A stretch of 64,000 nt of DNA from TIUS-1 sp964019505. Its GTDB lineage: Bacteria > Bacillota_I > Bacilli_A > Mycoplasmatales > Mycoplasmataceae. Below the pieces are notes generated by a model. It was not told where the DNA came from. It saw only the letters and a program-made list of their open reading frames with translations, and did no database searches. The stretch is from contig NZ_OZ026449.1 in NCBI RefSeq assembly GCF_964019505.1, forward strand, positions 558,001-622,000. Reading direction: 5' to 3'. A program made the position numbers and the translations under genes. Position 1 is the first letter of the stretch, and the number at the start of each line of letters is the position of its first letter. This document shows positions 32,526-43,243 of the stretch, in pieces.

Positions 32526-32565
32526 ATATAATATCATATACCCTACATTGTCAAGTAGTCAAGTA
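32526..32565 (-). promoter_or_regulatory. Promoter of the ABC/PadR module with tandem ACTTGA elements
   Basis: Minus strand: TTGACA (32549-32554), 17-base spacer, TTATAT (32526-32531). The -35 lies in TACTTGACTACTTGACA, two 8-base direct repeats. ACTACTTGA also occurs in the internal promoter palindrome 2 kb downstream, which suggests a common repressor. Confidence 0.6.
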
Positions 32566-32591
32566 TTTTTTAAAAAGAAGTTTTTTTGCAT

Positions 32592-32618
32592 AAAAAAAAT
32601 AAACCATTTTACTGGTTT
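32592..32618 (-). terminator. Terminator after the second pyk
   Basis: AAACCA-GTAAAA-TGGTTT followed by ATTTTTTTT on the minus strand, just past the stop. Confidence 0.85.
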
Positions 32619-32625
32619 AATTTCA

Positions 32626-34062
32626 TTATTTAACTTTAACTTCTGTGATGTTATCATTGTGAACAAATAAGATTGTTTCACCTTTTTTAGCACCTCATAA
32701 TTTAGCAATTTCAATAATTTCTTTTTCAGATTTTTTGAATTTATCTAGATCAGTTATTAAGTTCATAAATATTGAGTGTCATACACCAAACGCTGTTCAT
32801 AATTTTTCGTCAGCTGTAACTCCTAAGATAGTTACATTTGGTCTAAATTTTGAAATTGTTTTTAGCAATTCACCTGTACGAGATGCAACTACTGCATATT
32901 CGTATTTACCATCAGTTGACATTGTTGCTAATTTTTCAGCAATTGCAGCTCTTGGTCCACTTGAAGTTTTTCTAGCAATTTCTAGTTGTTTTGCGTAGTA
33001 TAACTTTTTGTAGAATTCAACTTCAGCTCTTTGGTTAATTGTTGACATTGTTTTTGTTGTAATGAACGGGAAATCACCATTTGCTGATTCACCAGATAAC
33101 ATTGTAGCGTCAGCTCCAAGTTCTGTAGCTCAGTAAACGTCAGTTACTTCAGCTCTTGTTGCTTGTGGGTTGTCAGTCATTGATTCTAACATTTGAGTAG
33201 CGACAATAACTAATTTACCGGCTTCTCTACATTTTCTAATGATTTTTTTCTCTCAGTATGGAACTTCTTGGTATGGAATTTCTAATCCTAGATCTCCACG
33301 TGCAATCATGATTCCTGCTGATTCAGCAATAATTTCATCGATGTTGTCAATTCCAACTTCTGATTCAATTTTTGAAATAATTTGGATGTGTTCTCCATTG
33401 TGTTCTTTTAATATTTCTTTAATTTCTTTTACATTTGCAGCTGTATTAACAAATGAAGCTGCGATGTAATCGATTCCGTTTTGAATTCCAAAAATAATAT
33501 CGTTTTTATCTTTTTCAGCTAAAAAGTCTAATGAAAATTGAACTCCTGGTAAGTTTACACGTTTGTTATTTTTAACTACGTGTGTGTTGAACGCGTCACA
33601 AACAACAACTTGTCCTTTAACAGATGTAACGTACATTGTTAATTTTCCGTCATCAATTAAAACTACATCACCTTTTTTAACGTCTTTAGCCATGTCATAT
33701 GACATTTGAATTTCGTTTGGTCCACATTCTTTAGTTGTGAATTCTGCCGGGTTTGTGTAAATAGTTACAGATGCACCTTTTTTAATTTCTTGTTTTCCAC
33801 CTTGGAATTTTCCAACACGGATTTCAGGACCTTTTGTGTCTAAAAGTATTGAAATTGGTTTGTTAATTTTTTTTCTTATGTTTTTAACTCATTCGAATCT
33901 TTCACCATGTTCTGAAAAGTCAGCATGTGAGAAATTCAAACGAACAGTTGTCATACCATTATCAAAAAGCTCTTTTATTTTAGCTTCTGAATGAGTTGAT
34001 GGTCCAATTGTTGTAATAAGTTTTGTTCTTTTTACTTTACCTGTAAAGTCATAAATTTTCAT
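32626..34062 (-). CDS. pyk: Pyruvate kinase, copy 1 (downstream)
   Basis: Makes ATP and pyruvate from phosphoenolpyruvate, the final ATP step of glycolysis. 478 residues: TKLITTIGPSTHSEAKI and TVRLNFSHAD in the N-terminal barrel, SILLDTKGPEIRVG, the signature IQIISKIESEVGIDNIDEII with the active Lys, and MIARGDLGLEIP, followed by the C-terminal domain (ASRTGELLKTISKFRP). Active residues look intact. It has its own extended -10 (TGCTATAAT) behind the terminator of the upstream copy. AGGAGA precedes the ATG. About 55-60% of residues appear shared with the adjacent copy, by eye. Confidence 0.95.
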
Positions 34063-34086
34063 AATTTTTCTCCTAAATATAAGTAC

Positions 34087-34092
34087 ATTATA
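34087..34092 (-). promoter_or_regulatory. pyk: Extended -10 promoter of the downstream pyk
   Basis: TGCTATAAT on the minus strand 25 bases before the ATG. The -35 is weak (around TTATAA), as expected for extended -10 promoters. Confidence 0.55.
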
Positions 34093-34130
34093 GCAAAACC
34101 TTAAATATTTATAAATACATATAGTGCAAA

Positions 34131-34160
34131 AGAAAAGAAATCTTATTTAACTAAGATTTC
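34131..34160 (-). terminator. Terminator between the two pyk genes
   Basis: GAAATCTTA-GTTAAA-TAAGATTTC followed by TTTTCTTTT on the minus strand. The stop codon of the upstream pyk is inside the hairpin. Confidence 0.78.
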
Positions 34161-35609
34161 TCATGTTTTATCTTTTCTTGCAACAAGAACTTTTTCACCA
34201 GTTTTTGCTCCTCAATGTTTTGCTATTTTGTTTAATGCTTCTTCAGAATTAAATGCATCTTCAATACTTTCAACTTTATTCATAAAGATTGAATGTCATA
34301 CACCAAATTTTGTATAGTTTTCTTTTGATTCACAAACACCAAGGATTGTTAAATTAGGTCTGAATTTTGAAATTGTTTTCAATAATCCACCTGTACGAGA
34401 AGCTACGATTGCAAACTCATACTCACCATCTCTTGATTTTTTTGTAAGGTTTTCTGATATTTTAGCTTTTGGACCATCAGTTGTTCTGATTGCCATTTCT
34501 AAAGCAAGATCGTAATATGTTTTACCATAGAAAGCTAATTCAGCACGTTTGTTAATCATTGACATAACATGTGTTGTAATTTCAGGATATAGTCCTGCAG
34601 CTGATTCACCAGATAACATTGTAGCATCAGCCCCAAGTTCTGCTGCTAAATAAACGTCTGTAACTTCAGCTCTTGTTGGGGCTGGGTTATCAGTCATTGA
34701 TTCAAGCATCTGTGTTGCTACGATACATATTTTGTTTGCTTTTCTACATTTTCTAATAATTCTTTTTTCTCAGTACGGAACTTCGTAATATGGAACTTCA
34801 AGTCCCAAGTCTCCACGTGCGATCATAATTCCATCACCAGCTTCGATAATTTCATCAATGTTTACTAATCCAATTTTTGATTCAATTTTTGAAATAATTT
34901 GGATTTGTTCACCATTGTGGTCTTTTAATATTTTTCTAATTTCATTTACGTTTGCTGCATTGTTTACAAATGATGCTGCAATATAATCTACTTTTACTTT
35001 TGCACCAAATTCAATATCTAACTTATCTTTTTCACCTAAGAATGGTAATGAAAATTCTACACCTGGCAGGTTAATTCTTTTGTTACTTTTTACATCATGA
35101 GCATTAAATGCTTTTACATGTATTTTTTCTTTTTCAACTTTTATTATATCTAAGCGTAATTTACCGTCATCAACTAAAACTTTGTTTCCTGGTTTTAAAT
35201 CTTGTGACATGTCATATGACACAGCAAATTGATTATCTTTACAACTTTTGTTTTCAAAAGATGTAACATCAGAAACAATTGTAAATTCGTCTCCAGCCTT
35301 AACTTTTAATACACCTTCTTTATTTGTAGCCAAACGGATTTCTGGCCCTTTTGTATCTAACATAATTGATACAGGTCTTTGTAATTGTTTTTGTACTTCT
35401 CTAATATATTCAATAGTTTTCATGTGTTGATCTTGAGCACCATGTGAAAAGTTTAATCTACATACATTCATTCCTGATTCGTATAGTGCTTTAATTTTTT
35501 CAATACTATTTGTTACTGGACCAATAGTTGTAATAACTTTAGTTCTTTTATTTTTTTGCTCTAGAAATTCTGGTTCGTAGAATTCAAAGTCAAGTTTTTT
35601 CATTGCCAT
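34143..35609 (-). CDS. pyk: Pyruvate kinase, copy 2 (upstream)
   Basis: 488 residues, same fold and motifs as its neighbour: TKVITTIGPVTNSIEKI, VCRLNFSHGAQDQH, IMLDTKGPEIRLA, IQIISKIESKIGLVNIDEII and MIARGDLGLEVP. The N-terminus is ~12 residues longer (FEFYEPEFLEQKNK). It starts four bases after the pfkA stop, with AAAGGT inside the end of pfkA, so pfkA and this pyk are coupled: the classical pfkA-pyk pair. The extra copy lies behind a terminator and a new promoter. Active-site residues appear intact. Confidence 0.95.
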
Positions 35610-35613
35610 TTTT

Positions 35614-36579
35614 TTATATACCTTTATTTATCTTTCTGATTGTTTCGTATTCTTTTGATTTATCTACTTTAGCAGCGTTTAGTGTTGATTCAATATCTCT
35701 ACCAACTAATTTGTTTCCATCTATCCCAATGTACAATGCTGATTTTCCATCTAACAATTGTTCAACAGCATAAATTCCAAATCTTGTTGCTCAATATCTT
35801 TCCATAGCTGTTGGCTTACCACCTCTTTGGATGTGTCCTAAAACTGTGTGTCTTGAATCATATCCAGTTTTTTCCATGATTTCTTTTGCTAATTCTTCTG
35901 CGTTATATTGTTTTTCTGCAAGAGCTACAATTACACTTCTGTGATTCTTTTTTCTTAAAGCAGAAACTTCTGCAATAATTTGTTCTTTAGTTAATGGTGA
36001 TTCTTTTGTAGACATTACTTCAGCACCAGTGGCTGTTGCACCATATAGTGTTAAGTCTCCACAATTGTTTCCCATTATTTCAACAACAATACAACGATTG
36101 TGTGAATCAGCAGTTTCTCTAATTGCATCAATTGAATTTACAACTGTATTTAGCGCAGTGTCAAATCCAATTGTTAAATCTGATGAAACAATATCGTTAT
36201 CAATTGTTCCAGGAAGACCAATACAGTTGATTCCCATTTTAGATAACTTTTCAGCACCTTGATAACTTCCATCTCCACCAATAACTACTAATGCTTCGAT
36301 GTTTAATTTTTTTAAATTTTTAACAGCTTCTTTTCTAACTGATTCTTCTTTAAATTCTGGCAACCTTGCAGAACCAATAACTGTTCCACCTCTGTTTACA
36401 ATTGAATCTGCAAATTTAATATCAACTTTTTTAATTTGATTTGTTACTAAACCTTTGTATCCATCTTGAACAACTCAGGGTTGTATTTTATTAGCTATCG
36501 CTGTTTTTATAACTGCAGCAACAGCCGCATTCATTCCTGGTGCATCACCACCACTTGTTAAAACTGCTATATTTTTCAT
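35614..36579 (-). CDS. pfkA: 6-phosphofructokinase
   Basis: Phosphorylates fructose 6-phosphate with ATP, the committed step of glycolysis. 321 residues: TSGGDAPGMNAAV at the N-terminus, VVIGGDGSYQGA for ATP, PGTIDNDIVSSDLTIG with the catalytic Asp, VVEIMGNNCGDL and LGHIQRGGKPTAMERY. Length is normal. AAGGA lies nine bases before the ATG. Upstream is hpt (34 bases away) and downstream pyk. Confidence 0.97.
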
Positions 36580-36613
36580 TGTGTTATTCCTTATATACTA
36601 TTAATTATATCTC

Positions 36614-37198
36614 TTATTTGTCTCATTTTCAATCTTCATATAATTCAAGATCAACTCCACCAAGATATGGTAAGTTCCTTAATCTCTCATCCAAGTCAAA
36701 TCCAAATCCTACTAAGAAATCATCTGTTGTCATTTTGATTGCTGTAAAGTCAGTTGTAATTGATTTATCTCTTTTTGAATTATTTACTCTATCAACTAAT
36801 GTAACTGTTTTTATTTCTTTGGGATTTCTTAATCCTAAATAACTTTTAATATATTTTAAAGTTGACCCTGATTCTAAAATATCTTCAACAATCAATACAT
36901 GTCTGTCTTCGATAGAAATATTGATATCCAATAACATCTTTGGTGTTGAAGATGCTTTTGTTTTTCCTAAATAAGAAGATACCAACATATATTCAGTAAT
37001 ACATTCAAACTTAATATGTTGAACTAGTTCAGCCATAAAAGGAACAACACTTTTTAGTACACCAATAATGACAAGAGTTTGTTCTTTCATTTTTTGTTTT
37101 GAATAATAAGTGTTTAACTCATCTGCGACTTTTTTAATAACTACTTGCAGTTCTTCTTTTGTATATAAGATATTTTTAATTAACGGGTGCTTTTCCAT
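36614..37198 (-). CDS. hpt: Hypoxanthine-guanine phosphoribosyltransferase
   Basis: Purine salvage: hypoxanthine or guanine plus PRPP gives IMP or GMP, essential in organisms without de novo purine synthesis. 194 residues; HVLIVEDILESGSTLKYI is the PRPP-binding motif, VIIGVLKSVVPFMAELV is the N-terminal phosphate loop, and DFLVGFGFDLDERLRNLPYLG is the typical C-terminal segment. The start overlaps ruvX by 23 bases and AGAGGA precedes it. Two Trp near the end are TGA-coded (EDWKWDK). Confidence 0.94.
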
Positions 37199-37625
37199 GT
37201 TGTTTCTTTTCCTCTTCTAAATGTGTTTCTAAAATCAAGACAGCAGCCATTGTGTCTTTCTTTTGTTTGCGCTTGTCCTTGCTAATTCCAAGTTCAGTCA
37301 TAATATCATTTGCCATACGTGTTGTCATTCTTTCATCAACACGTTTGATTTGATCTTCTTTTATATTTGTGTGTTCAAGAATTAAATTTATAATTAATTC
37401 AACCATTTCAATTCTTGGACCTGTTGTTCCATCCATGTTGTAGGGATATCCAACAACAAGAACTTCGGGTTTAATATCTTCAATTTCTTTTTTAAGTTTT
37501 AAAACACCTTCTAAATAATTCTCTCTTGTGAAATAAACTGTTTTATCTGGTGTGACAATTATTCCTTGACTTGTAGCAATTCCAATTGTTTTTGATCCTA
37601 AATCTAATGCCATGTACTTTGGCAT
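37176..37625 (-). CDS. ruvX: RuvX/YqgF, putative Holliday-junction resolvase or pre-16S rRNA nuclease
   Basis: RNase H-fold nuclease of 149 residues. MALDLGSKTIGIATS has the first catalytic Asp, LVVGYPYNMDGTTGPR is the second strand motif with the family's Gly-Tyr-Pro, KRVDERMTTRMA and KKDTMAAVLILE contain further acidic residues. Length is typical. Members process the 16S rRNA 5' end and may also resolve junctions. The start at 37625 is preceded by AGGAT and lies four bases after the M13 peptidase stop. The frame opens 16 codons earlier without a ribosome site. Confidence 0.93.
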   Translation of the reverse strand: MPKYMALDLGSKTIGIATSQGIIVTPDKTVYFTRENYLEGVLKLKKEIEDIKPEVLVVGYPYNMDGTTGPRIEMVELIINLILEHTNIKEDQIKRVDERMTTRMANDIMTELGISKDKRKQKKDTMAAVLILETHLEEEKKQHGKAPVN

Positions 37626-37629
37626 ACTA

Positions 37630-39546
37630 TCAAATCCTAATTCTATCTTCAAGTGATTTAAACATATCATCACCTTCTTTTAATTTGTAATGTTCATGAA
37701 ACTCATCAACATTTACCAGAACTCCATTAACACGAAATTCACTTGGTGAATGTGGGTCAACGTTTATTAAATACTTTGATACCTCTGGTGTCTTAATGGA
37801 TTTTTCAACATTTGCAAATGATCTAAAATATAAATCCATATCTTCTGGTTTTTCATTTTTTAGAATTTGTAGAGTCGCTACAACACCACCTAGGTCAGCA
37901 ATGTTTTCACCAAGTGTTAAATCGCCTTTAACATTTAGACCCTCAACTTTATAGGTTGAATATTGATCAGATAGTTTTTTTGTTATTATTTCAAATTTTT
38001 TTCTGTCTTCTTTTGTTCATCAATCATTTAAATTTCCATCTGAATCAAATTTAGAACCTTCATCATCAAATCCATGAATTATTTCATGACCTATAACGGC
38101 TCCAATACCACCAAGGTTTGTAGCCAATGGAGCATTGTAATCATAAAATGGAGCTTGTAATATTGCCGCTGGGAAAGCTATACAGTTTTCTGGGGGATTG
38201 TAATATGCATTAACTTCTTGAGGATTCATATATCATTTGCTTTCGTCCACTTTACCTGTTTTCAATTCTTTCATTGAAATTTTTCTAAAGTGTCTTGCAA
38301 GTGAATATGAGTTTTCTACTAGGTTTGAACCTTCTTCGTATGATTTGATAACAACATCACTATAGTCTTCTCATTTATCTGGATAACCAATTTTTAGAGT
38401 ATAGTTATCTAATTTATGAAGAGCTTTTTTCTTTGTTTCTTCACCCATTCATTCTAGTTTTGAAATGCGTTCTTTATATACATCCAACATTTTATGAATC
38501 ATATCAATCACGTCTTGTTTTGCTGAATCAGAAAAATGTTTTTCAACATATTTCATACCTAATATTTCACCAAGGTTTCCTTCAACTTTAGCAATTGCTC
38601 TTTCACGTAATGGTTTAGGTTCTTTAACTCCACTAAATACTTTTCCGAAGTCAAACCCGATTTGTCATAACTCTTCATGTAGTGAATTTGAAAAACCTGA
38701 AAGAATATCTATTTGCATTAAGTCAACTATTACTTCTTCGCTTATTGTTGGCAATACTTTATTTAACTCTTCTAAAAACTTTGGTTGTGATAAAACAATT
38801 TTCTTCGCAACATCTAATCCAGATGATTTGAAGAATTTATTTCAATCAAAGATCGGACATAATTTATTTAAGTCTTCAACAGTTACTGGATTATATTGTT
38901 TTTCAACATCCCTACTTTCTACGGGTGTTTTAATAGCTTGTGCCATTGTGTGTTCAAAATTATAAATATTTTGAACTCTAGTTTTAATTGATACTTCATC
39001 AACTGTTGGGTTTATCATTTTCAAAAGTTTACCCAAGTAAATGTAGTATTCTTTTTTAATGTTTAATCCGTCTGGAGTTTCATCATTGTAATAATCACGA
39101 GTTCCTAAACCTAATCCCATTGTTGAAATATATAATATATTCATTTTAGAATTTTTAAGATCTTGGTCTACTCCAAATCCAAAGAAAGTTCCTTCGAATT
39201 CTTCTCTTAACTTAATTGTTAAATCAGTTAAGTCTTTAACTGATTTATACATTTTTGGAATCTCTAATATATGTTTGATTGGGTTTAAACCAAGTTCGTT
39301 TCTTGCATCAAAGTTTAAAAAGTTATTGTATAAGTTAGCAACCTTTATTTCGTCACTACCTTTTTTAAAACTTTCTTTATTTGCAATCATTTCATCAATT
39401 ATCAAACCAATATTATCTTTAGCTTCTTTAGCTAAAATATGAAAAGAACCCCATGATGAGTATCCTGTTGGTATTGTAGTTGTAGTTAGTCATTCATGAT
39501 TTACATGTCCATAAAAATCATTTTGTATTGTTGGTTTTGTTTTCAT
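37630..39546 (-). CDS. pepO: M13-family zinc metallopeptidase (PepO/neprilysin type)
   Basis: Endopeptidase that cuts oligopeptides. 638 residues with several TGA Trp codons. The C-terminal catalytic domain has VNAYYNPPENCIAFPAAIL, then IGHEIIHGFDDEGSKFD (HExxH at ~487-491) and GENIADLGG supplying the third zinc ligand. The N-terminal half is the helical domain that caps the active site. No signal peptide or membrane anchor, so it should be cytoplasmic and probably degrades peptides imported by Opp. AAAGGTGG precedes the ATG. It is first in the unit pepO-ruvX-hpt-pfkA-pyk. Confidence 0.93.
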
Positions 39547-39681
39547 AGGTCCACCTTTGTTTTAATTAATACTATTATATATAAATTAAGCGATAAATGA
39601 ATGTGTCCAAGTGTAATTAAACAAGTAATTTTGGTACATTAATATATAATTTTGATACATATAAATTATTAAGGAGAAATT

Positions 39682-41619
39682 ATGTCAAGAGAAAATAAAT
39701 TGAAATTTAAAAATGGTGATATCGCGATTGAAAAAATACTTTTAGATTCAAAGTTAAACGAAGAATTATTGAGTCAAGAACAATACGATATTGAAGTTGA
39801 AAAATTAATAGCAAAAGAACAAAAATGAATTAATGAAAAAGGAACGTTCCTTTCAATAATTATTAAATACTATAAAAAAGAATGAAAACTAGGTTTACTA
39901 TTTCTATTCTTAACTGCCTTTTCTGCGGCAGTTACAATTATGTTACCGATACTTACTCAACAAATGATTAAAGCAATTATGGTTGATATAAACCCCGCAA
40001 TGCCGGCTTCAGGATACTGAGGTTTAGAATGATGGGTTTCACTATCTATTGCAGTTGGAATTGTTTTTGGAAATATGTTTATTCAATTTGGTACACAATA
40101 CATTGGTGTAACAATGGGTAAAAGAATTGAAATTGATTTAAGAAATCGTGCTCTTGAAGCATTGGTAAAACAAGATATTTCATATTACTCAGATAAAAAA
40201 ATTGGTGAGCTATTAACAAAAATAGTTTCCGATACACAAATAGTTGGAGATCAAGCAGCCACTATTCCTTCAACAATATTGAGTTCAATATTAACAATTA
40301 CAGCTGCAATGATTTTGATGTTTGTATTCCAACCAATAATGGCTGCATCAATACTCGTTGTATTCTTAGTTATCCTATTTGCAATGATGATTGCATTTGG
40401 GTTCTCTAAAAAACTTATCACAAAAGTTCGTACCGTTATTACTGAAATTAATGGAAATGTTATTGATAGAATCAACAACGTTAGATTAGTTAAATCATCT
40501 GGTACAGAACAATATGAAACAGAAAGATTTAAAGAAGTCCACAAAGACTATTATAAAGAAACTAAAAAAATGGCAAAAGTTCAAGCTGTAATGGTTGTTA
40601 TATTATTTGGTGGTATTTCATTACTACAACTTATGACAGTTGCAATGGCTATGATTCTTTATCACGATAGTCCAGAAGCAGTTGGATTCTTTACAACAGA
40701 CTTTGCTTCATTTCAAATGGCACAAGGAACAATGGTTGGTGCCCTATTTCAAGTTGTTATGTTAGTAATGGGAATTGCGCAAGCATCAGTTGCCTCAATT
40801 CGCGTTAACAACACAATAGAAGCTCCTTCAATTATGGATATGCATTACTTCGATGGAATCGAAGTTGATAAAATATTTGGTAATATCAATTTCAAAGATG
40901 TGTTATTTGCATATCCAGAAAAACCGGAAAAAACAATTTTACCAAAATTTAACTTTACATTTAAACAAGGAAAATCATATGCCTTTGTTGGAGAAACTGG
41001 ATCTGGTAAATCAACAATTGCTAGAATGTTATTACGTTTTTATGACCCCACTGAAGGACAAATATTAATTAATGAAAACGTTGATTTAAAAGATGTTAAG
41101 TTATCAACATATTTAGATCATGTTGGATACGTTGAACAAGAACCACAAATTCTTTATGGTGATGTTTATGACAATGTTAAATACGGTAGATTTGATGCAA
41201 CTAATGATGAAGTTATTGAAGCATGTAAAAAAGCTGACTTACATGAACTCGTATCTGGTTGAACACATGGTTATGAAACTGTTCTTGGTGAACGTGGATT
41301 CATGTTATCAGGTGGTCAAAAACAAAGACTAGTTATTGCTCGTATGTTTTTAAAAGACCCTCAATTATTAATTCTTGACGAAGCTACTTCTGCATTAGAT
41401 AATGTTGTTGAAAAAGAGATTCAAGCGAAACTTGAAGATCTAATGGTTGGTCGCACAACTGTGTCAATTGCCCACAGATTATCTACAATTAAAAATGCAG
41501 ATCAAATCATAGTACTTGGTGCTAATGGTGGCGGAGTTGTTCAAATAGGTACATTCAATGAATTAAAGAATAAACCTGGTCATTTCCAAAAATTATATAA
41601 AGCTGGATTAATGGACTAG
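39682..41619 (+). CDS. ABC exporter, fused membrane and ATPase domains (MsbA/LmrA type)
   Basis: 645 residues. A charged cytoplasmic N-terminus (~60 residues), six membrane helices, then the ATPase: Walker A FVGETGSGKSTIAR, signature FMLSGGQKQRLVIAR, Walker B LLILDEATSALD, H-loop SIAHRLSTI. The C-terminal part is nearly identical to that of the exporter at 60106-61974, so these two are close paralogues and may form a heterodimer (inference). AAGGAG precedes the ATG. A TAATAT/TATAAT -10 lies near 39640 with TTAAAC upstream. It ends in a strong terminator. Confidence 0.93.
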
Positions 41620-41620
41620 C

Positions 41621-41654
41621 AAAAAGTAGAACTTATTATGTTCTACTTTTTTTT
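41621..41654 (+). terminator. Terminator after the ABC exporter
   Basis: AAAGTAGAAC-TTATTAT-GTTCTACTTT followed by a T-run, immediately after the stop. Confidence 0.9.
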
Positions 41655-41689
41655 ACAACAATTTACATTAAAATACTTACGAGGTGAAT

Positions 41690-42700
41690 ATGATATATTG
41701 AAAAATTAAATGTAACTCCGCAAGTGGGGTAAAGTATTTTGACAATTACTATGAAACTACAAATATTGAAGAACAACAATGGATACACAATGTTTATAAA
41801 AGTAGAAACTCTTCTTCTCCCTCTATAACTTGTGCATCAATTGTTAAAGGCATTGAGTGTGGTTGTGATGTAGTTGTAAAAGATTGAACAAAGCATAGAA
41901 ATCAATTCGAACTTTCAAGACTACCTTCTGATTCGCATAAATTTGGTTGTGCATCAGAGCGCAAATTATTTGAGCCAAAAGATTTAATCGATGCAATTAG
42001 TATTGAACAACTAGTCAAAATGTTGTCAGAGCCAGAGATAAAATACATTACTGGTGAAGTTGTAAAAAATGAGTTCATTCCAACTATTGAGTTAAGTGGA
42101 AATGAAATACCAATTAAAAACGTAAAGGAAAAAAGAAATTATAAAGTTGTTGATGTACAAAAAACATTAGACTACATTTTCTTAAGAAAAGAATTTGAAG
42201 ATGAAAAATTCACTAAAAGTGAATTTGAAAAAGATAAGTGACAAAATTGCTTTTATAGTTGAAAAAAAGACTGATCTATTAGTCCAACCAATACAAGAAT
42301 GTTTAAGTGAAATTGAGCGACAATTCCAGATTTAAAACCATGACATGGGAACAATAATTGTGTCAATATCCCAATACACAAAATGTATTTTGATATCAAT
42401 GGTCATAAGAAAACATTTGAAGCCAACGAAATGCCATTCTTTTTGAAAATAATCATTCCACCTACTATTACTAAAGAAATGTGAGATATTGCAAAAAAAA
42501 TACCGTTAACAACTTCTGGAGATAAATTAACACTAAGCATACTAACAACTTCGAGAATTGAACATAATATTCAGAATTTGGAAGTATTAAATTCATTTAA
42601 CTTTAACGATGTAAAGCTTATGCCAATAGTTCTTCAATCTGAATCATTGTTAGTTGTGAATGGTAAAAATTGATACAAACATGTAAATAAATTAAAGTAA
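41690..42700 (+). CDS. Unknown protein with a CxC...HxxxC putative zinc site
   Basis: 336 residues with about ten TGA-coded Trp. Near the N-terminus Cys57-x-Cys59, His83 and Cys87 are arranged as IECGCDV ... LSRLPSDSHKFGCAS. This layout (CxC, about 20 residues, L(A/S)R.P....H...C) recalls the start of DUF1173 proteins, but the rest does not clearly match. The middle is Lys/Glu-rich; the C-terminal half is rich in aromatic and Asn residues (MFKWNWATIPDLKPWHGN). No signal peptide or membrane helix. GAGGTG precedes the ATG. I do not know the function. Confidence 0.75.
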
Positions 42701-42735
42701 ATTAGAAAATTAAATAACAAAAATAGGATTATTAT

Positions 42736-42840
42736 TGATATATTTTTAAAAATATAATAAACAAGTTTGAGAGCTAACCGTAAAATAAACTTAATCTTGA
42801 TTGGGATGCGATTAACATTTTAATTTAAGTTTATATTTTT
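42736..42840 (+). ncRNA. Possible small RNA or terminator region upstream of the rhodanese gene
   Basis: A TATAAT -10 at 42753-42758 (TTATTA or TTATTG upstream) could start a transcript of about 75 bases. It would end in AUAAACUUAA (42785-42794) paired with UUAAGUUUAU (42825-42834), followed by AUUUUUG. The hairpin may simply be the terminator of the gene before it. Low confidence as an RNA gene. Confidence 0.3.
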
Positions 42841-42912
42841 GTCAATTTTATTTCATATAGGTGGCTATTTTCTTATTGTGTAAAATATAACTATATTCAT
42901 AAGGAACATACG

Positions 42913-43209
42913 ATGAAAAACAACTACGAAATAACACTTGATGAATTTAACAAAATCAAGAACGAATCAATAATAATAGATGTGAGAACACCAGGTGAAG
43001 TTTCAATGATTGAAATGATAGACGGAGCCACAAACATCCCTCTTCCACACCTAATTAGCAAAATAGAGAGTGTTGTTGGAAAAGACAAAACTAAAACAAT
43101 TGTTTTAGTTTGCGCATCAGGAAGTCGTAGTATGATGGCTGCAGTTATGACAAGAGATATGGGTTATATTAATGCAGTATCACTAAAAGGTGGCTTGACA
43201 AACTTCTAA
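42913..43209 (+). CDS. Rhodanese-like sulfurtransferase domain protein
   Basis: 98 residues, a single rhodanese domain: IIIDVRTPGEVSMIEMIDGATNIPL, then the active loop VCASGSRSMMAA with Cys67, then GYINAVSLKGGLTNF. The family carries persulfide sulfur on that Cys for tRNA thiolation or stress roles. AAGGAA lies eight bases before the ATG. The donor or acceptor partner is not evident. It converges on the DUF2130 gene with a shared terminator. Confidence 0.92.
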   Translation: MKNNYEITLDEFNKIKNESIIIDVRTPGEVSMIEMIDGATNIPLPHLISKIESVVGKDKTKTIVLVCASGSRSMMAAVMTRDMGYINAVSLKGGLTNF

Positions 43210-43212
43210 TAA

Positions 43213-43242
43213 AAAACAGCAACTTAATAAGTTACTGTTTTT
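43213..43242. terminator. Bidirectional terminator
   Basis: AAAACAGCAACTT-AATA-AGTTACTGTTTT with A and T tracts at either end, between the convergent rhodanese and DUF2130 genes. Confidence 0.8.
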
Positions 43243-43243
43243 A

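Noticed and set aside
42763..42775. GTTTGAGAGCTA, resembling the start of a Cas9-type CRISPR repeat/tracrRNA
   Set aside because: A single occurrence, no repeat-spacer array and no cas gene in the window; chance similarity.
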